The translations under genes were made by a program, and so were the position numbers. A stretch of DNA of 39,339 nucleotides. Origin: an uncultured Allobosea sp. GTDB taxonomy: Bacteria; Pseudomonadota; Alphaproteobacteria; Rhizobiales; Beijerinckiaceae. A model generated the notes under the pieces. It saw only the letters and a program-made list of their open reading frames with translations. It was not told the origin of the DNA and did not search any database. Location: NCBI RefSeq assembly GCF_945957345.1, contig NZ_CAMFKW010000047.1, positions 1-39,339 of the forward strand, in the 5' to 3' direction. Positions 8,225 through 18,925 of the stretch are shown piece after piece. How positions within the stretch are numbered: position 1 is the stretch's first letter; every line of letters begins with the position of its first letter.

Positions 8225-8242
8225 CATACGACATCGCGACGA

Positions 8243-10766
<2,524 letters not shown>

Positions 10767-10770
10767 GCGC

Positions 10771-10790
10771 CTACGCGTGCGTGCGCGTAG
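10771..10790. repeat. inverted repeat between recQ and gyrB
   Basis: CTACGCG and CGCGTAG flank a 6-base loop, just upstream of the predicted gyrB -35 box and downstream of recQ. No T-run follows on the minus strand, so it is not a standard terminator for recQ. Confidence 0.4.
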
Positions 10791-10823
10791 AGAGACCTAT
10801 CGGGCAATAATTCGCGTCGACGC

Positions 10824-12668
10824 TCAGCCGCGGAATTCCGAGATCGCCTCGACGAAGGCCTCGCCATATTGCGCGAGCTTGCGTTCGCCGACGCCTTCGA
10901 TCGCCCGCATCTCTTCCAAGCCCAACGGCCGCTCGCGCGCCATCGCGATCAGCGTCCGGTCGGTGAAGATGATATAGGCCGCGACGCCCTCCTCGCGCGC
11001 GATCTGGAGCCTGAGCTTGCGCAGGTGCTCGAACAGGCCGGCCGTGCCCTCGTCGAGCCCGTCGGCCCGCGCCGCGTCGCGCTCGGAACGGCGGGAGCGC
11101 CTCTCGGCGAAGGGGTCGGCCCTGAGCGCGATGCTCTCGCGGCCGAAGAGGATGTCCTCGCCCTTCGGCGTCAGCTTGAAGCCGCCATGCTCGATGCTGG
11201 CCTCGGCCAGCGCGCCCGCCGCGAAAAGCTTGCGCGTCAGCCCCATCCAGGCTGATTTCGACTTGTCCGCACCGACGCCGAAGGTCTTCAGGCCGTCATG
11301 GTTCTGGCGCCGGATGACCTCGGTCGTCGTACCCGTCAGGATATCGGCGAGATGGCCGGCGCCGAACCGCTCGCCGGAACGGATCACGGCCGAGAGCAGC
11401 TTGCGCGCATCGAGCGTCGCATCCTGCAGGGCGGGCGCCTCCGCGCCGCAGAGATCGCAGCGGAACGGCGCGTTGCCATGCCGGCAGGGTGGCGTCTCCT
11501 CGCCGAAATAGGCGAGCAGCGCGCTGCGCCGGCAGAGCGCATTCTCGCAGAGATCGATCATCGCGTTGAGGCGCTTGTGCTCGATGCGCCGGCGCTCGTC
11601 GTCGATCGGCTTCTCGTCGATCTGGCGGCGCCGGAGCGACATGTCGTCGACGCCGTAGAGTGTCAGCGTATCCGCCGGCAGGCCGTCGCGCCCGGCGCGG
11701 CCGATCTCCTGGTAATAGCCCTCGATCGAGCCGGGCATGTCGGCATGGACGACGAAGCGCACATCGGGCTTGTTGATGCCCATGCCGAAGGCGATGGTGG
11801 CGCAGACGACGACGCCGTCCTCCTGCAGGAAGATGTCCTGGTTGCGGTTGCGCGTCTCCTGTTCGAGCCCGGCATGATAGGGCAGGGCATTCCAGCCCTT
11901 TTCGCTCAAGGCCGTCGCTAGGCGCTCTGTCTTGCTGCGCGAGGAGCAATAGACGATGCCGGAGCCGTTGCGGTGACGGCGCAGGAAATCGTCGATCTGC
12001 CGGCGCGGCTGCTCCTTCGGCGCGAAGGCGAGCTTCAGGTTCGGCCGGTCGAAGGAATGCACCACCATCCGCGGCGGCTGCGGGAAGAGCTGCTGGGCGA
12101 TATCGGCCTGGGTCTGCCGGTCGGCGGTCGCGGTCAGGGCGGTGACGGGCACGCCGCCCAGTGCCTCGCGCGTCTTGGCGAGCAGGCGATATTCCGGGCG
12201 GAAATCATGGCCCCATTGCGAGACGCAATGCGCCTCGTCGATCGCGAGCCGGGTCACGCCGAGGCGCTTCAGGCGCGAGACGAGCCCCTCACCGGCCAGG
12301 CGCTCGGGCGAGACGAAGAGCAGGCGCAAATCGCCGGAATTCAGCCGGTCCCAGGCCTGCGCCGCCTCGTCCTCGGTATTCATCGAGTTGAGAGAGGCGG
12401 CCGAGACGCCGGCCCGCACAAGCTGCCCGACCTGGTCGCGCATCAGCGCGATCAGCGGCGAGACGACCAGCGTCAGCCCCCCTGAGACCAGTGCCGGAAG
12501 CTGGTAGCACATCGATTTGCCGGAGCCGGTCGGCATCACCGCGAAGACGTCCTCGCCGGATAGCGCGGCCGCGATCACCTCCCATTGGCCGGGGCGGAAA
12601 TCGTCATAGCCCCACACCGATTTGAGGACCGCGCGGGCGTCTGATTCGCTGGCATGCGACATGGACAA
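10824..12668 (-). CDS. recQ: ATP-dependent DNA helicase RecQ
   Basis: A 614-residue superfamily-2 helicase that unwinds DNA 3' to 5' in recombination and fork repair. The Walker A lysine is K51 (P-T-G-S-G-K-S), the DEAH box is at 144-147, and motifs of the second RecA domain include the Q-E-I-G-R-A-G-R-D-G motif VI. The RecQ zinc-binding cysteines are visible (C-E-N-A-L-C, later C-D-L-C). An HRDC domain forms the C-terminus (about 535-612, with I-E-G-V-G-E-R-K-L). Start at 12668; another in-frame ATG lies two codons later. It lies between gyrB and a LysE-type gene, all leftward. Confidence 0.97.
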   Translation of the reverse strand: MSMSHASESDARAVLKSVWGYDDFRPGQWEVIAAALSGEDVFAVMPTGSGKSMCYQLPALVSGGLTLVVSPLIALMRDQVGQLVRAGVSAASLNSMNTEDEAAQAWDRLNSGDLRLLFVSPERLAGEGLVSRLKRLGVTRLAIDEAHCVSQWGHDFRPEYRLLAKTREALGGVPVTALTATADRQTQADIAQQLFPQPPRMVVHSFDRPNLKLAFAPKEQPRRQIDDFLRRHRNGSGIVYCSSRSKTERLATALSEKGWNALPYHAGLEQETRNRNQDIFLQEDGVVVCATIAFGMGINKPDVRFVVHADMPGSIEGYYQEIGRAGRDGLPADTLTLYGVDDMSLRRRQIDEKPIDDERRRIEHKRLNAMIDLCENALCRRSALLAYFGEETPPCRHGNAPFRCDLCGAEAPALQDATLDARKLLSAVIRSGERFGAGHLADILTGTTTEVIRRQNHDGLKTFGVGADKSKSAWMGLTRKLFAAGALAEASIEHGGFKLTPKGEDILFGRESIALRADPFAERRSRRSERDAARADGLDEGTAGLFEHLRKLRLQIAREEGVAAYIIFTDRTLIAMARERPLGLEEMRAIEGVGERKLAQYGEAFVEAISEFRG

Positions 12669-12722
12669 GGGATGTGCCGCAGCCGGGCGCGCTTGGCCAG
12701 CCTTTCGCCGGATATCCTGTGC

Positions 12723-13076
12723 CTAGACCCGCACGGCCAGCAGATGAACCGCTGCGGTGACCGCGAAAACCGCCGTGATCAGCTTCGAGGCCCAGGGCTT
12801 GAGATCGAACCAGATGAATTGCAGCGCGAGCCGCAGGCCCCAGAACGCGGCGCCCACCAGCGGCAGAACGGGATGCACGTTTCCTTGCCCGGCTAGCCAG
12901 ATCAGGGTCGCGCCATAGGCGAGGAAGACGAAGATCAGCATCGCGTTGAGTGTCTGCGTGATCGCCGTGTTCAGGCTGCCGGAGGGCGCGAGCCGCTCCG
13001 GCCAGCCGAACAGCCGGTGGAACGCGGCATGGAACAGCGCGAAGCCGAGATCGATGAGCCCCGCCGCCAGAGCCAA
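12723..13076 (-). CDS. four-helix membrane protein of unknown function
   Basis: A 117-residue, very hydrophobic protein with about four membrane segments (near 1-20, 40-62, 70-88 and 95-116). It starts 5 bp after the stop of the LysE-type gene, so the two are co-transcribed and may work together. I do not recognise the family with confidence. Confidence 0.7.
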   Translation of the reverse strand: MALAAGLIDLGFALFHAAFHRLFGWPERLAPSGSLNTAITQTLNAMLIFVFLAYGATLIWLAGQGNVHPVLPLVGAAFWGLRLALQFIWFDLKPWASKLITAVFAVTAAVHLLAVRV

Positions 13077-13081
13077 GGCGT

Positions 13082-13696
13082 TCAGCTCCGCGTCGCGATC
13101 GCGGCCGCCGCGCCGGCCATCACGCCGCCGGTCGTCCGGTTGATCCAGCGCATCGCGCGCGGGCTGGCGACAAGGCGCCGCGCCCGGTCGGCCGCATAGG
13201 CATAGGCCATCAGCGTGCCCGTGATGATCGGGGCGATCAGCGCGGCGACCTCGACGAAGGCGAGCGTGCTCATGGCGTTGAGATCGATGACCAGCGGCAG
13301 GATCGACAGGAAGAAGACCATGACCTTGGGGTTGCCGAGTGTCAGCGCGATGCCGCCGAGGAAGAGGCGCAGGCCTTCGCCCCGCGCGGCGGCCGAAGGC
13401 TTCGGCGCTTCGGCAGGAGCCGTCCAGGCCTTGTAGGCGAGGAAGACGAGATAGGCGCAGCCTGCATATTTGATCGCGACGAACACGCCGTGGAAGCTCT
13501 GCATCAGGACGCTCAAGCCCAGCGCCGTGAGCGTGAACCAGACGAGATCGCCCGCGACGATGCCGGCGAGGAAGGGCAAGGAGCGCCGGAAGCCCGAGGA
13601 CAGCGAGCGCGCGACCAGCGCCGCGATGGCCGGGCCGGGTGAGGCGACGGCGAGGAAATACACGCCAGCGAACAGGGCAAGGCTGGAGAGATCCAT
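13082..13696 (-). CDS. LysE/RhtB-family exporter
   Basis: A 204-residue inner-membrane protein with six hydrophobic segments. The N-terminal A-S-P-G-P motif (residues 18-22) and L-G-N-P-K (120-124) are the LysE/RhtB hallmarks. Members export amino acids or related metabolites; the substrate cannot be told from sequence. I start it at the ATG at 13696, which gives a family-typical length; the frame stays open far upstream through recF on the same strand, but that part is a shadow. It sits 74 bp after recF, an unusual place for a transporter, and is followed at once by a small membrane protein. Confidence 0.9.
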   Translation of the reverse strand: MDLSSLALFAGVYFLAVASPGPAIAALVARSLSSGFRRSLPFLAGIVAGDLVWFTLTALGLSVLMQSFHGVFVAIKYAGCAYLVFLAYKAWTAPAEAPKPSAAARGEGLRLFLGGIALTLGNPKVMVFFLSILPLVIDLNAMSTLAFVEVAALIAPIITGTLMAYAYAADRARRLVASPRAMRWINRTTGGVMAGAAAAIATRS

Positions 13697-13770
13697 GAAA
13701 AGCCTCCGAAACTGCCGGAGATTAGCAGGAACGCGGGCAGGCGTCCCATCGCAAGCCGTGGCCCGACCGA

Positions 13771-14898
13771 TCAATCGAGTGGATCGATCCGCCCTGGCGT
13801 CACCGCGAAACGCTGCGCGCCGGCCGGCAGGTCGCCAAACAGCGCGGCGTCCGCCCCGGTCATCCAGACCTGACAGCCGAGCCCGGTCAGCCCCTCGTAG
13901 AGCGCGCCGCGCCGGCGCGGATCGAGATGGGCGGCGATCTCGTCGAGCAGGACGAGCGGCGCGATCCCGCTCATCGCCGCGACCAGTCTGGCATGGGCGA
14001 GCACGAGCCCGATCAGGAGGGCCTTCTGCTCGCCGGTCGAGCCCTGCCCGGCCGGGATGTCCTTCGGCCCGTGCCGGACTTCGAGATCCGAGGCTTGCGG
14101 CCCCGCCAGCGTGCGCCCGGCGGCACGGTCGCGATGGCGGCTCTGGCGCAGCAGGTCGCGATAGGCGTCCTCGGCATCGACCGCCGGCAGGCGGGCGACC
14201 AGAGCGTCGATCTCGCCGGAGAGCGCGATATCGGCGAAGGGGAAAGGCGAAGCCTCGTCGCGCGTTTCGGCGATGATGGCGGAGAGCCGCGCCACGGTCT
14301 CGGCCCGCGCAGCGGCGACCGCGACGCCCAGCTCGGCGACCTCGCGCTCGACGGCATCGAGCCACTGGCCTTGGTTGGAACTTTCTTCGAGAATGCGGTT
14401 GCGCGAGCGCAGGGCGCGTTCAAGCGCATTCGAGCGCGTGGCATGGCTTGGGTCGATCGCGAGCACCAGCCTGTCGAGGAAGCGGCGGCGGTCGCCGGCA
14501 GCGCCCCGGAACAGCCCGTCGAGATCGGGCGTCAGCCAGACCACGCGCAGATAGTCGCTGAACGCCAGCGCCGAGCCGACATTGGCGCCATCGATCCGGG
14601 CGAGCCGCGGCCTGCGCCCTTCCGCATCGAGCGGTCCCAGCCCGATGCCGAGCCGGCCCGCCTCATCATCAAGGGTTATCGAGGCGGCGAAGGAGCCGTC
14701 GCCGCCCTGCCTTGCCATCGCCGTGATCTCGGCGCGGCGCAGGCCACGCCCCGGCGTAAACAGCGAGAGCGCTTCGAGGATATTGGTCTTGCCGGCTCCG
14801 TTCTCGCCTGCGAGCGCAACGATTTGGCCCTCGACCGGGAGATCGAGGGCCTCGTAGGAACGGAAATCCTGCAGGATCAGGCGCGCGACGGCGGCCAT
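13771..14898 (-). CDS. recF: DNA replication and repair protein RecF
   Basis: A 375-residue SMC-like ATPase that helps load RecA at gaps and stalled forks. The Walker A motif G-E-N-G-A-G-K-T-N is near residue 32. The C-terminal part holds the ABC-type signature (G-Q-G-S-T-G-E-Q-K-A) and a Walker B ending L-L-D-E-I-A-A-H-L-D. Length is normal. It starts 10 bp after dnaN ends, in the conserved order dnaA-dnaN-recF. Confidence 0.97.
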   Translation of the reverse strand: MAAVARLILQDFRSYEALDLPVEGQIVALAGENGAGKTNILEALSLFTPGRGLRRAEITAMARQGGDGSFAASITLDDEAGRLGIGLGPLDAEGRRPRLARIDGANVGSALAFSDYLRVVWLTPDLDGLFRGAAGDRRRFLDRLVLAIDPSHATRSNALERALRSRNRILEESSNQGQWLDAVEREVAELGVAVAAARAETVARLSAIIAETRDEASPFPFADIALSGEIDALVARLPAVDAEDAYRDLLRQSRHRDRAAGRTLAGPQASDLEVRHGPKDIPAGQGSTGEQKALLIGLVLAHARLVAAMSGIAPLVLLDEIAAHLDPRRRGALYEGLTGLGCQVWMTGADAALFGDLPAGAQRFAVTPGRIDPLD

Positions 14899-14908
14899 GA
14901 TCGCGGGA

Positions 14909-16024
14909 TCAGACGCGCATCGGCATCAGCACATAGAGCGCGGAGGCGCCTTCGCGATCCTGGATCACGGTCGGCGAGCCTGGATCGGCCAACTTCAGCA
15001 GGGCGGTGTCGCCGTCGAGCTGCGCGGCGATGTCCATGAGATAGCGGGCGTTGAAGCCGATATCGAGCGGGCTCGCGTCGTAATCGACCTCGATCTCCTC
15101 GGTCGCCGAGCCGGAATCCGGGTTGGTGACGGAGAGCGTCATGCGCCCCTCGGCCATCGAGAGCTTCACGGCGCGGCCACGCTCCGACGAGATCGTCGAG
15201 ACGCGGTCGACCGACGCGGCGAAATCGCCCTTGTCGACGGTGAGGCGCTTGTCGTTTCCGCTCGGGATGACGCGCTGATAGTCGGGGAAGGTGCCGTCGA
15301 TCAGCTTCGAGGTCAGCACGACGCTCGCCGTGGCGACGCGGATCTTCGAACCGGACAATTCGACCGCAACCTCGCTCTCGCCGTCCTCCAGCAGTTTCTG
15401 AATCTCGGCCACGGCCTTGCGCGGCACGATCACGCCGGGCATGCCGACCGAGCCCTTCGGGGCGGCGGTATCGACGCGGGCGAGGCGGTGGCCGTCGGTG
15501 GCGACGGCGCGCAGCACCGGGTGACCATCGACATCGATGGTGTGGAGATAGATGCCGTTGAGGTAGTAGCGCGTCTCCTCGGTGGAGATCGCGAACTGGG
15601 TCTTGTCGATCAGGCGCTTGAGCTCGCCGGCCGGCAGCACGAAGCGATGGGCCATATCGCCGGCGGTGATGTCCGGGAAATCGCTCTCGGGCAAGGTCTG
15701 GAGCTGGAAGCGCGAGCGTCCGGAGCGCAGCACGAGGCCGCTATCGCCGGTGGTCTCCAGCGAAACCTGGGCGCCGTCGGGCAGCTTGCGGACGATATCG
15801 TAGAGGGTATGCGCCGGAACGGTCGTGGCGCCGGGCTCGGGCGCATCGGCGGCGATCGTCTCCACCACCTCGATATCGAGATCGGTCGCCTTCAGCCGCA
15901 GGCCGTTCTCGGAGGCTGAGAGCAACAGGTTCGACAGGATCGGGATCGTGTTGCGGCGCTCCACCACGCGATGGACGTGGCCGAGCGACTTGAGCAGCGT
16001 GGAACGTTCGACCGTGACCTTCAT
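14909..16024 (-). CDS. dnaN: DNA polymerase III beta sliding clamp
   Basis: A 371-residue clamp subunit that encircles DNA and tethers the polymerase. The start (M-K-V-T-V-E-R-S-x-L-L-K-x-L) and the end (Y-V-L-M-P-M-R-V) are both family-typical, and three similar domains of about 120 residues fit the length. It lies 152 bp downstream of dnaA and 10 bp upstream of recF. Confidence 0.98.
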   Translation of the reverse strand: MKVTVERSTLLKSLGHVHRVVERRNTIPILSNLLLSASENGLRLKATDLDIEVVETIAADAPEPGATTVPAHTLYDIVRKLPDGAQVSLETTGDSGLVLRSGRSRFQLQTLPESDFPDITAGDMAHRFVLPAGELKRLIDKTQFAISTEETRYYLNGIYLHTIDVDGHPVLRAVATDGHRLARVDTAAPKGSVGMPGVIVPRKAVAEIQKLLEDGESEVAVELSGSKIRVATASVVLTSKLIDGTFPDYQRVIPSGNDKRLTVDKGDFAASVDRVSTISSERGRAVKLSMAEGRMTLSVTNPDSGSATEEIEVDYDASPLDIGFNARYLMDIAAQLDGDTALLKLADPGSPTVIQDREGASALYVLMPMRV

Positions 16025-16176
16025 GATTGTCTAGTCTTCTGGCGCTGGCCGCCCGCGCATCGCTGCGCGAGCCGAATGAGTGGCCGGCGACATTGCAGGA
16101 CGCCGGGCGGGGGCGCAAGACCTGCCCGCTCCGGCAACCACAACCATTTGGCGGAAGTGGCTAATGCCCGCGGGTG

Positions 16177-17700
16177 TCACTCCTGCAGCATGCGCTTCAG
16201 CAGATCGACCTCGTCATGCAGCGAGCGGTCCTCGCTGATCGCCTTCTCGATCTTGCGCACCGCATGCAGCACGGTCGTGTGGTCGCGTCCGCCGAAGCGG
16301 CGGCCGATCTCGGGCAGAGAGCGCGGCGTCAGCGCCTTCGACAGATACATCGCGATCTGGCGCGGCTTCACCACGGCCGCGGTGCGGCGCTCCGAGAGGA
16401 TGTCGGCGCGGCTGACATTGTAGCGCGTCGCGACCAGCTTCTGGATGTCCTCGATCTTGACCCGGCGCGGCTCGCGCGTCCGGACGAGGTCGCGGATCGC
16501 CGCTTCCGCCGTCTCCAGCGTGACGAGCTGGCCCGACAGCGTCGCATGGGCGAGCAGGCGGTTGGCGGCGCCGTCCAAGTCGCGGCCGTTGGTCGCGACG
16601 ACGCGCGAGACATAGGCGACGACATCGGGGCTGACCTGGAAATTCGGATGCGCGGTCTGCAGCGCCTCCAGCCGGCTGGAGAGGATCGTGGCGCGCAGGG
16701 TCTCGTCGAGCTCGCCGACCTCGACGACCAGGCCGCCGCCGAGCCGCGAGCGGATGCGCTCGTCGAGCGCCTCAAGCTCTCCGGCGAGCCGGTCGCCGGC
16801 GACGACGATCTGCTTGCCGGCATCGAGCAGCGCGTTGATCGTGTGGCCGAATTCCTGCTGGATCGACTTGCCCTGGATGAACTGCACGTCGTCGACGACG
16901 AGCAGGTCGATGCCGCGCAGCTTCTCCTTGAAGGCAAGCGCCGTCTGCGACTTCAGCGCCGCGACGAAGCCATACATGAAGCGGTCGGCGGTGAAATAGG
17001 CGACGCGCTTGCCCTGGCGGCGCGCTTCCTGGGCGATCGCCTGCAGGAGATGCGTCTTGCCGAGGCCGACGCCGGCATGGAGATAGAGCGGATTATAGGG
17101 GCTCTGGCCCGCCGGCGCGCCGGCGATGCGCTCGGCCGCCGCGAAGGCGAGCTGGTTCGACTTGCCGACGACGAAGCTCTGGAAGCTCATGCGCCGGTCG
17201 AGTGAGGTGCCGCAGGCATCGACGAGGTCGCTCTCGCCGGATTGAGGCGCGCTTACGGCAGCCGGGCGGCCGGTCTCGGCCGGGGCGGGGCTCGCCACCG
17301 TTGCGGGACGGCTGCGCAGCGCCTCGATCTGCGGCTGGGCGGCAGGGTCGCGCGAGACGGTCCGCACCGAGAGCATCACGCCGTTCGGCGCCGGCAATTC
17401 GGCCATGCAGTTCACCCGCAGGCGCTCGGTATAATGCGCCTCGAGCCAGCTCTTCAGGAACCGCGTGGGAACGGTGAGATAGGCCACGCCCTCGACGATG
17501 CCGGCGATCTCCAGGCGGCCGAACCAGCTCGAGAAGACATCTTCGCCGAGCTCGGCCCGCAGGCGCCGACGCACGCGCTCCCATGCGTCCTGAATCGAAA
17601 CTTCCCCGACATGAACCGCTGCAGTCTCTTCCGTGGCGATCGTCACCACCACCGGCGTCGTCTCGACGGTGTCCCCGAAATTCTGCCGCTCGAACATCAA
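16177..17700 (-). CDS. dnaA: chromosomal replication initiator DnaA
   Basis: A 507-residue AAA+ initiator that binds DnaA boxes and opens the origin. Domain I (about 34-110) contains the W-x-x-V-x-x-x-L pattern; a proline/alanine-rich linker follows (115-165). Domain III has Walker A (A-G-V-G-L-G-K-T-H, about 209-217) and Walker B (L-L-V-V-D-D-V-Q-F, 266-274). Domain IV ends with the DnaA signature G-G-R-D-H-T-T-V-L-H near 470-479. A second ATG follows the first directly. It heads the leftward dnaA-dnaN-recF block; rpsT lies upstream on the same strand across a 777-bp gap. Confidence 0.98.
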   Translation of the reverse strand: MMFERQNFGDTVETTPVVVTIATEETAAVHVGEVSIQDAWERVRRRLRAELGEDVFSSWFGRLEIAGIVEGVAYLTVPTRFLKSWLEAHYTERLRVNCMAELPAPNGVMLSVRTVSRDPAAQPQIEALRSRPATVASPAPAETGRPAAVSAPQSGESDLVDACGTSLDRRMSFQSFVVGKSNQLAFAAAERIAGAPAGQSPYNPLYLHAGVGLGKTHLLQAIAQEARRQGKRVAYFTADRFMYGFVAALKSQTALAFKEKLRGIDLLVVDDVQFIQGKSIQQEFGHTINALLDAGKQIVVAGDRLAGELEALDERIRSRLGGGLVVEVGELDETLRATILSSRLEALQTAHPNFQVSPDVVAYVSRVVATNGRDLDGAANRLLAHATLSGQLVTLETAEAAIRDLVRTREPRRVKIEDIQKLVATRYNVSRADILSERRTAAVVKPRQIAMYLSKALTPRSLPEIGRRFGGRDHTTVLHAVRKIEKAISEDRSLHDEVDLLKRMLQE

Positions 17701-18115
17701 TGGCCCCGTTCTTCAAAATGCACGCGCTTAGGGTTCGGCGGCCGCTTCCTGGCCTCCGTTCCGGCGCTGTTGTTCCGGTCAAAATGGTCCCGGTCCCGAC
17801 GGGCGCAGTGCGCCGCTTCGGGCTTCGGTTCCGGTTCTGTTGATTACGCTTGGAAGGCTCGCCGAGGGACGATGCCACCCTTCATCTCAATCAAGAAAGA
17901 CAAAGGGTCACATCCTCCAACCTCCATGGTCGCGAGCCAAAACGCTGATCATCTCTGGAAATCCCGCGGCGGTCATTGCTGTCCGCCCGGCGATGAAAGG
18001 GACCTTACAAGGCGCTCTCGACGGGCTGCAACATCCCTTTCAGCCGGCTTCCGAGACTCAGGCCCGGCAGGGTACTCCGATTGATGGGGACGCCTGCCGC
18101 AATTGGTTGGGGAAC

Positions 18116-18130
18116 TTAAGATTTTCTTCA
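18116..18130. promoter_or_regulatory. possible degenerate CtrA site upstream of dnaA
   Basis: TTAA, seven bases, then TTCA matches the alphaproteobacterial CtrA consensus TTAA-N7-TTAA at seven of eight fixed positions. It lies about 420 bp upstream of dnaA. Such partial matches occur by chance, so this is weak. Confidence 0.25.
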
Positions 18131-18382
18131 TGCCCCCTAGTCGGGAGGGCGCCGAATCTTTTTTTGCCGCGCCCCTAAAAGCCTGCCGCAGAGTCGCCGC
18201 GATTCCGCCGTCCAAAATCCTTTGCCTGCTAAGATGATGAAAAATCACATCTTTTTATGTGCGGCGGAGTCCGGCCCGATGCTTGTTTTCGCGCCCTGAA
18301 CGGCGCCCGAGAGTCAAGTCGGCAAGGCCGTGGAAAGCCTACGAAAATGGCTTGAAATCCGCTTTGTTTTGTTCCGTCGGAG

Positions 18383-18404
18383 TCTGTGGCGGAGGCGCCA
18401 CAGA
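18383..18404. repeat. perfect 9-bp inverted repeat downstream of rpsT
   Basis: TCTGTGGCG and CGCCACAGA enclose the loop GAGG. It lies beyond the rpsT terminator on the minus strand. No T-run follows on either strand; function unknown. Confidence 0.5.
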
Positions 18405-18418
18405 GGCCATGAAGCCAA

Positions 18419-18450
18419 CGAAAAAGCCCGGCCTTGCGGCCGGGCTTTCG
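18419..18450 (-). terminator. rho-independent terminator of rpsT
   Basis: An 11-bp stem (18423-18433 with 18438-18448, loop of 4) rich in GC is followed on the minus strand by a run of five T. It starts about 28 bp after the rpsT stop codon. Confidence 0.85.
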
Positions 18451-18477
18451 GGTCGTCGAAACGGTGTGATTTCAGGC

Positions 18478-18744
18478 TCAGGAAGCCAGCGCGCCGATGC
18501 GATGAGCGAGGCGGGAGACCTTGCGCGAGGCGGTGTTCTTGTGAACCACGCCCTTCTGGGCAGCGCGCATGATTTCCGGCTGGGCGGCCTTCAGGGCCTC
18601 GGCGGCAACCGCCTTGTCCCCGGAGGCGATCGCCTCCTCGACCTTGCGCAGGAAGGTGCGCATCCGCGAACGGCGCGCCTTGTTGACCTCGGTGCGGCGG
18701 GCGATCTTGCGCGTAGCCTTCTTGGCCGACGTCGTATTGGCCAT
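18478..18744 (-). CDS. rpsT: 30S ribosomal protein S20
   Basis: An 88-residue basic protein with the S20 start M-A-N-T-T-S-A-K-K and the conserved [14 protein letters not shown] segment. It binds 16S rRNA in the small subunit. The [18 protein letters not shown] segment near 65-80 confirms the family. It has its own promoter (18869-18897) and terminator (18419-18450), so it is a single-gene unit beside dnaA, as is usual in Hyphomicrobiales. Confidence 0.98.
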   Translation of the reverse strand: MANTTSAKKATRKIARRTEVNKARRSRMRTFLRKVEEAIASGDKAVAAEALKAAQPEIMRAAQKGVVHKNTASRKVSRLAHRIGALAS

Positions 18745-18868
18745 CGAAACGTCCTCGTCTCTTCATCGCGGCCGGGCGCCTGGCGTCATTGCCGGCGGGG
18801 CTGACCGCATCCTTGCTGGAAAAACGTGCGCGGCGGCCGAGCTTGCGCGGGCCGCCGCGAGTGGTGGG

Positions 18869-18897
18869 GCTATAGTCGCTTGCCGGCGCTACGTCAA
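18869..18897 (-). promoter_or_regulatory. predicted rpsT promoter
   Basis: On the minus strand TTGACG (18892-18897) and TATAGC (18869-18874) are 17 bp apart, a strong sigma-70-type match. Transcription would start near 18862, giving a leader of about 118 bases before the rpsT ATG, long enough for feedback control by S20 (inference). Confidence 0.75.
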
Positions 18898-18925
18898 CGC
18901 CGGAATCGCGTTCATGCTGCCGATC

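Larger units (their letters stand above)
17701..18418. other. long dnaA-rpsT intergenic region
   Basis: More than 700 bp without a convincing gene. I looked for the 9-mer TTATNCACA in either direction and saw no match, so there is no sign of an oriC DnaA-box cluster. One CtrA-like site and two inverted repeats are listed separately or here: CACAT/ATGTG around an A/T-rich loop at 18247-18262. The dnaA promoter must lie in this region but I cannot place it reliably. Confidence 0.45.

Noticed and set aside
10771..10790. Terminator for recQ
   Set aside because: The stem is present but no T-run follows on the minus strand.
17701..18477. Chromosomal origin oriC
   Set aside because: No DnaA boxes and no clear A/T-rich unwinding repeats were seen.
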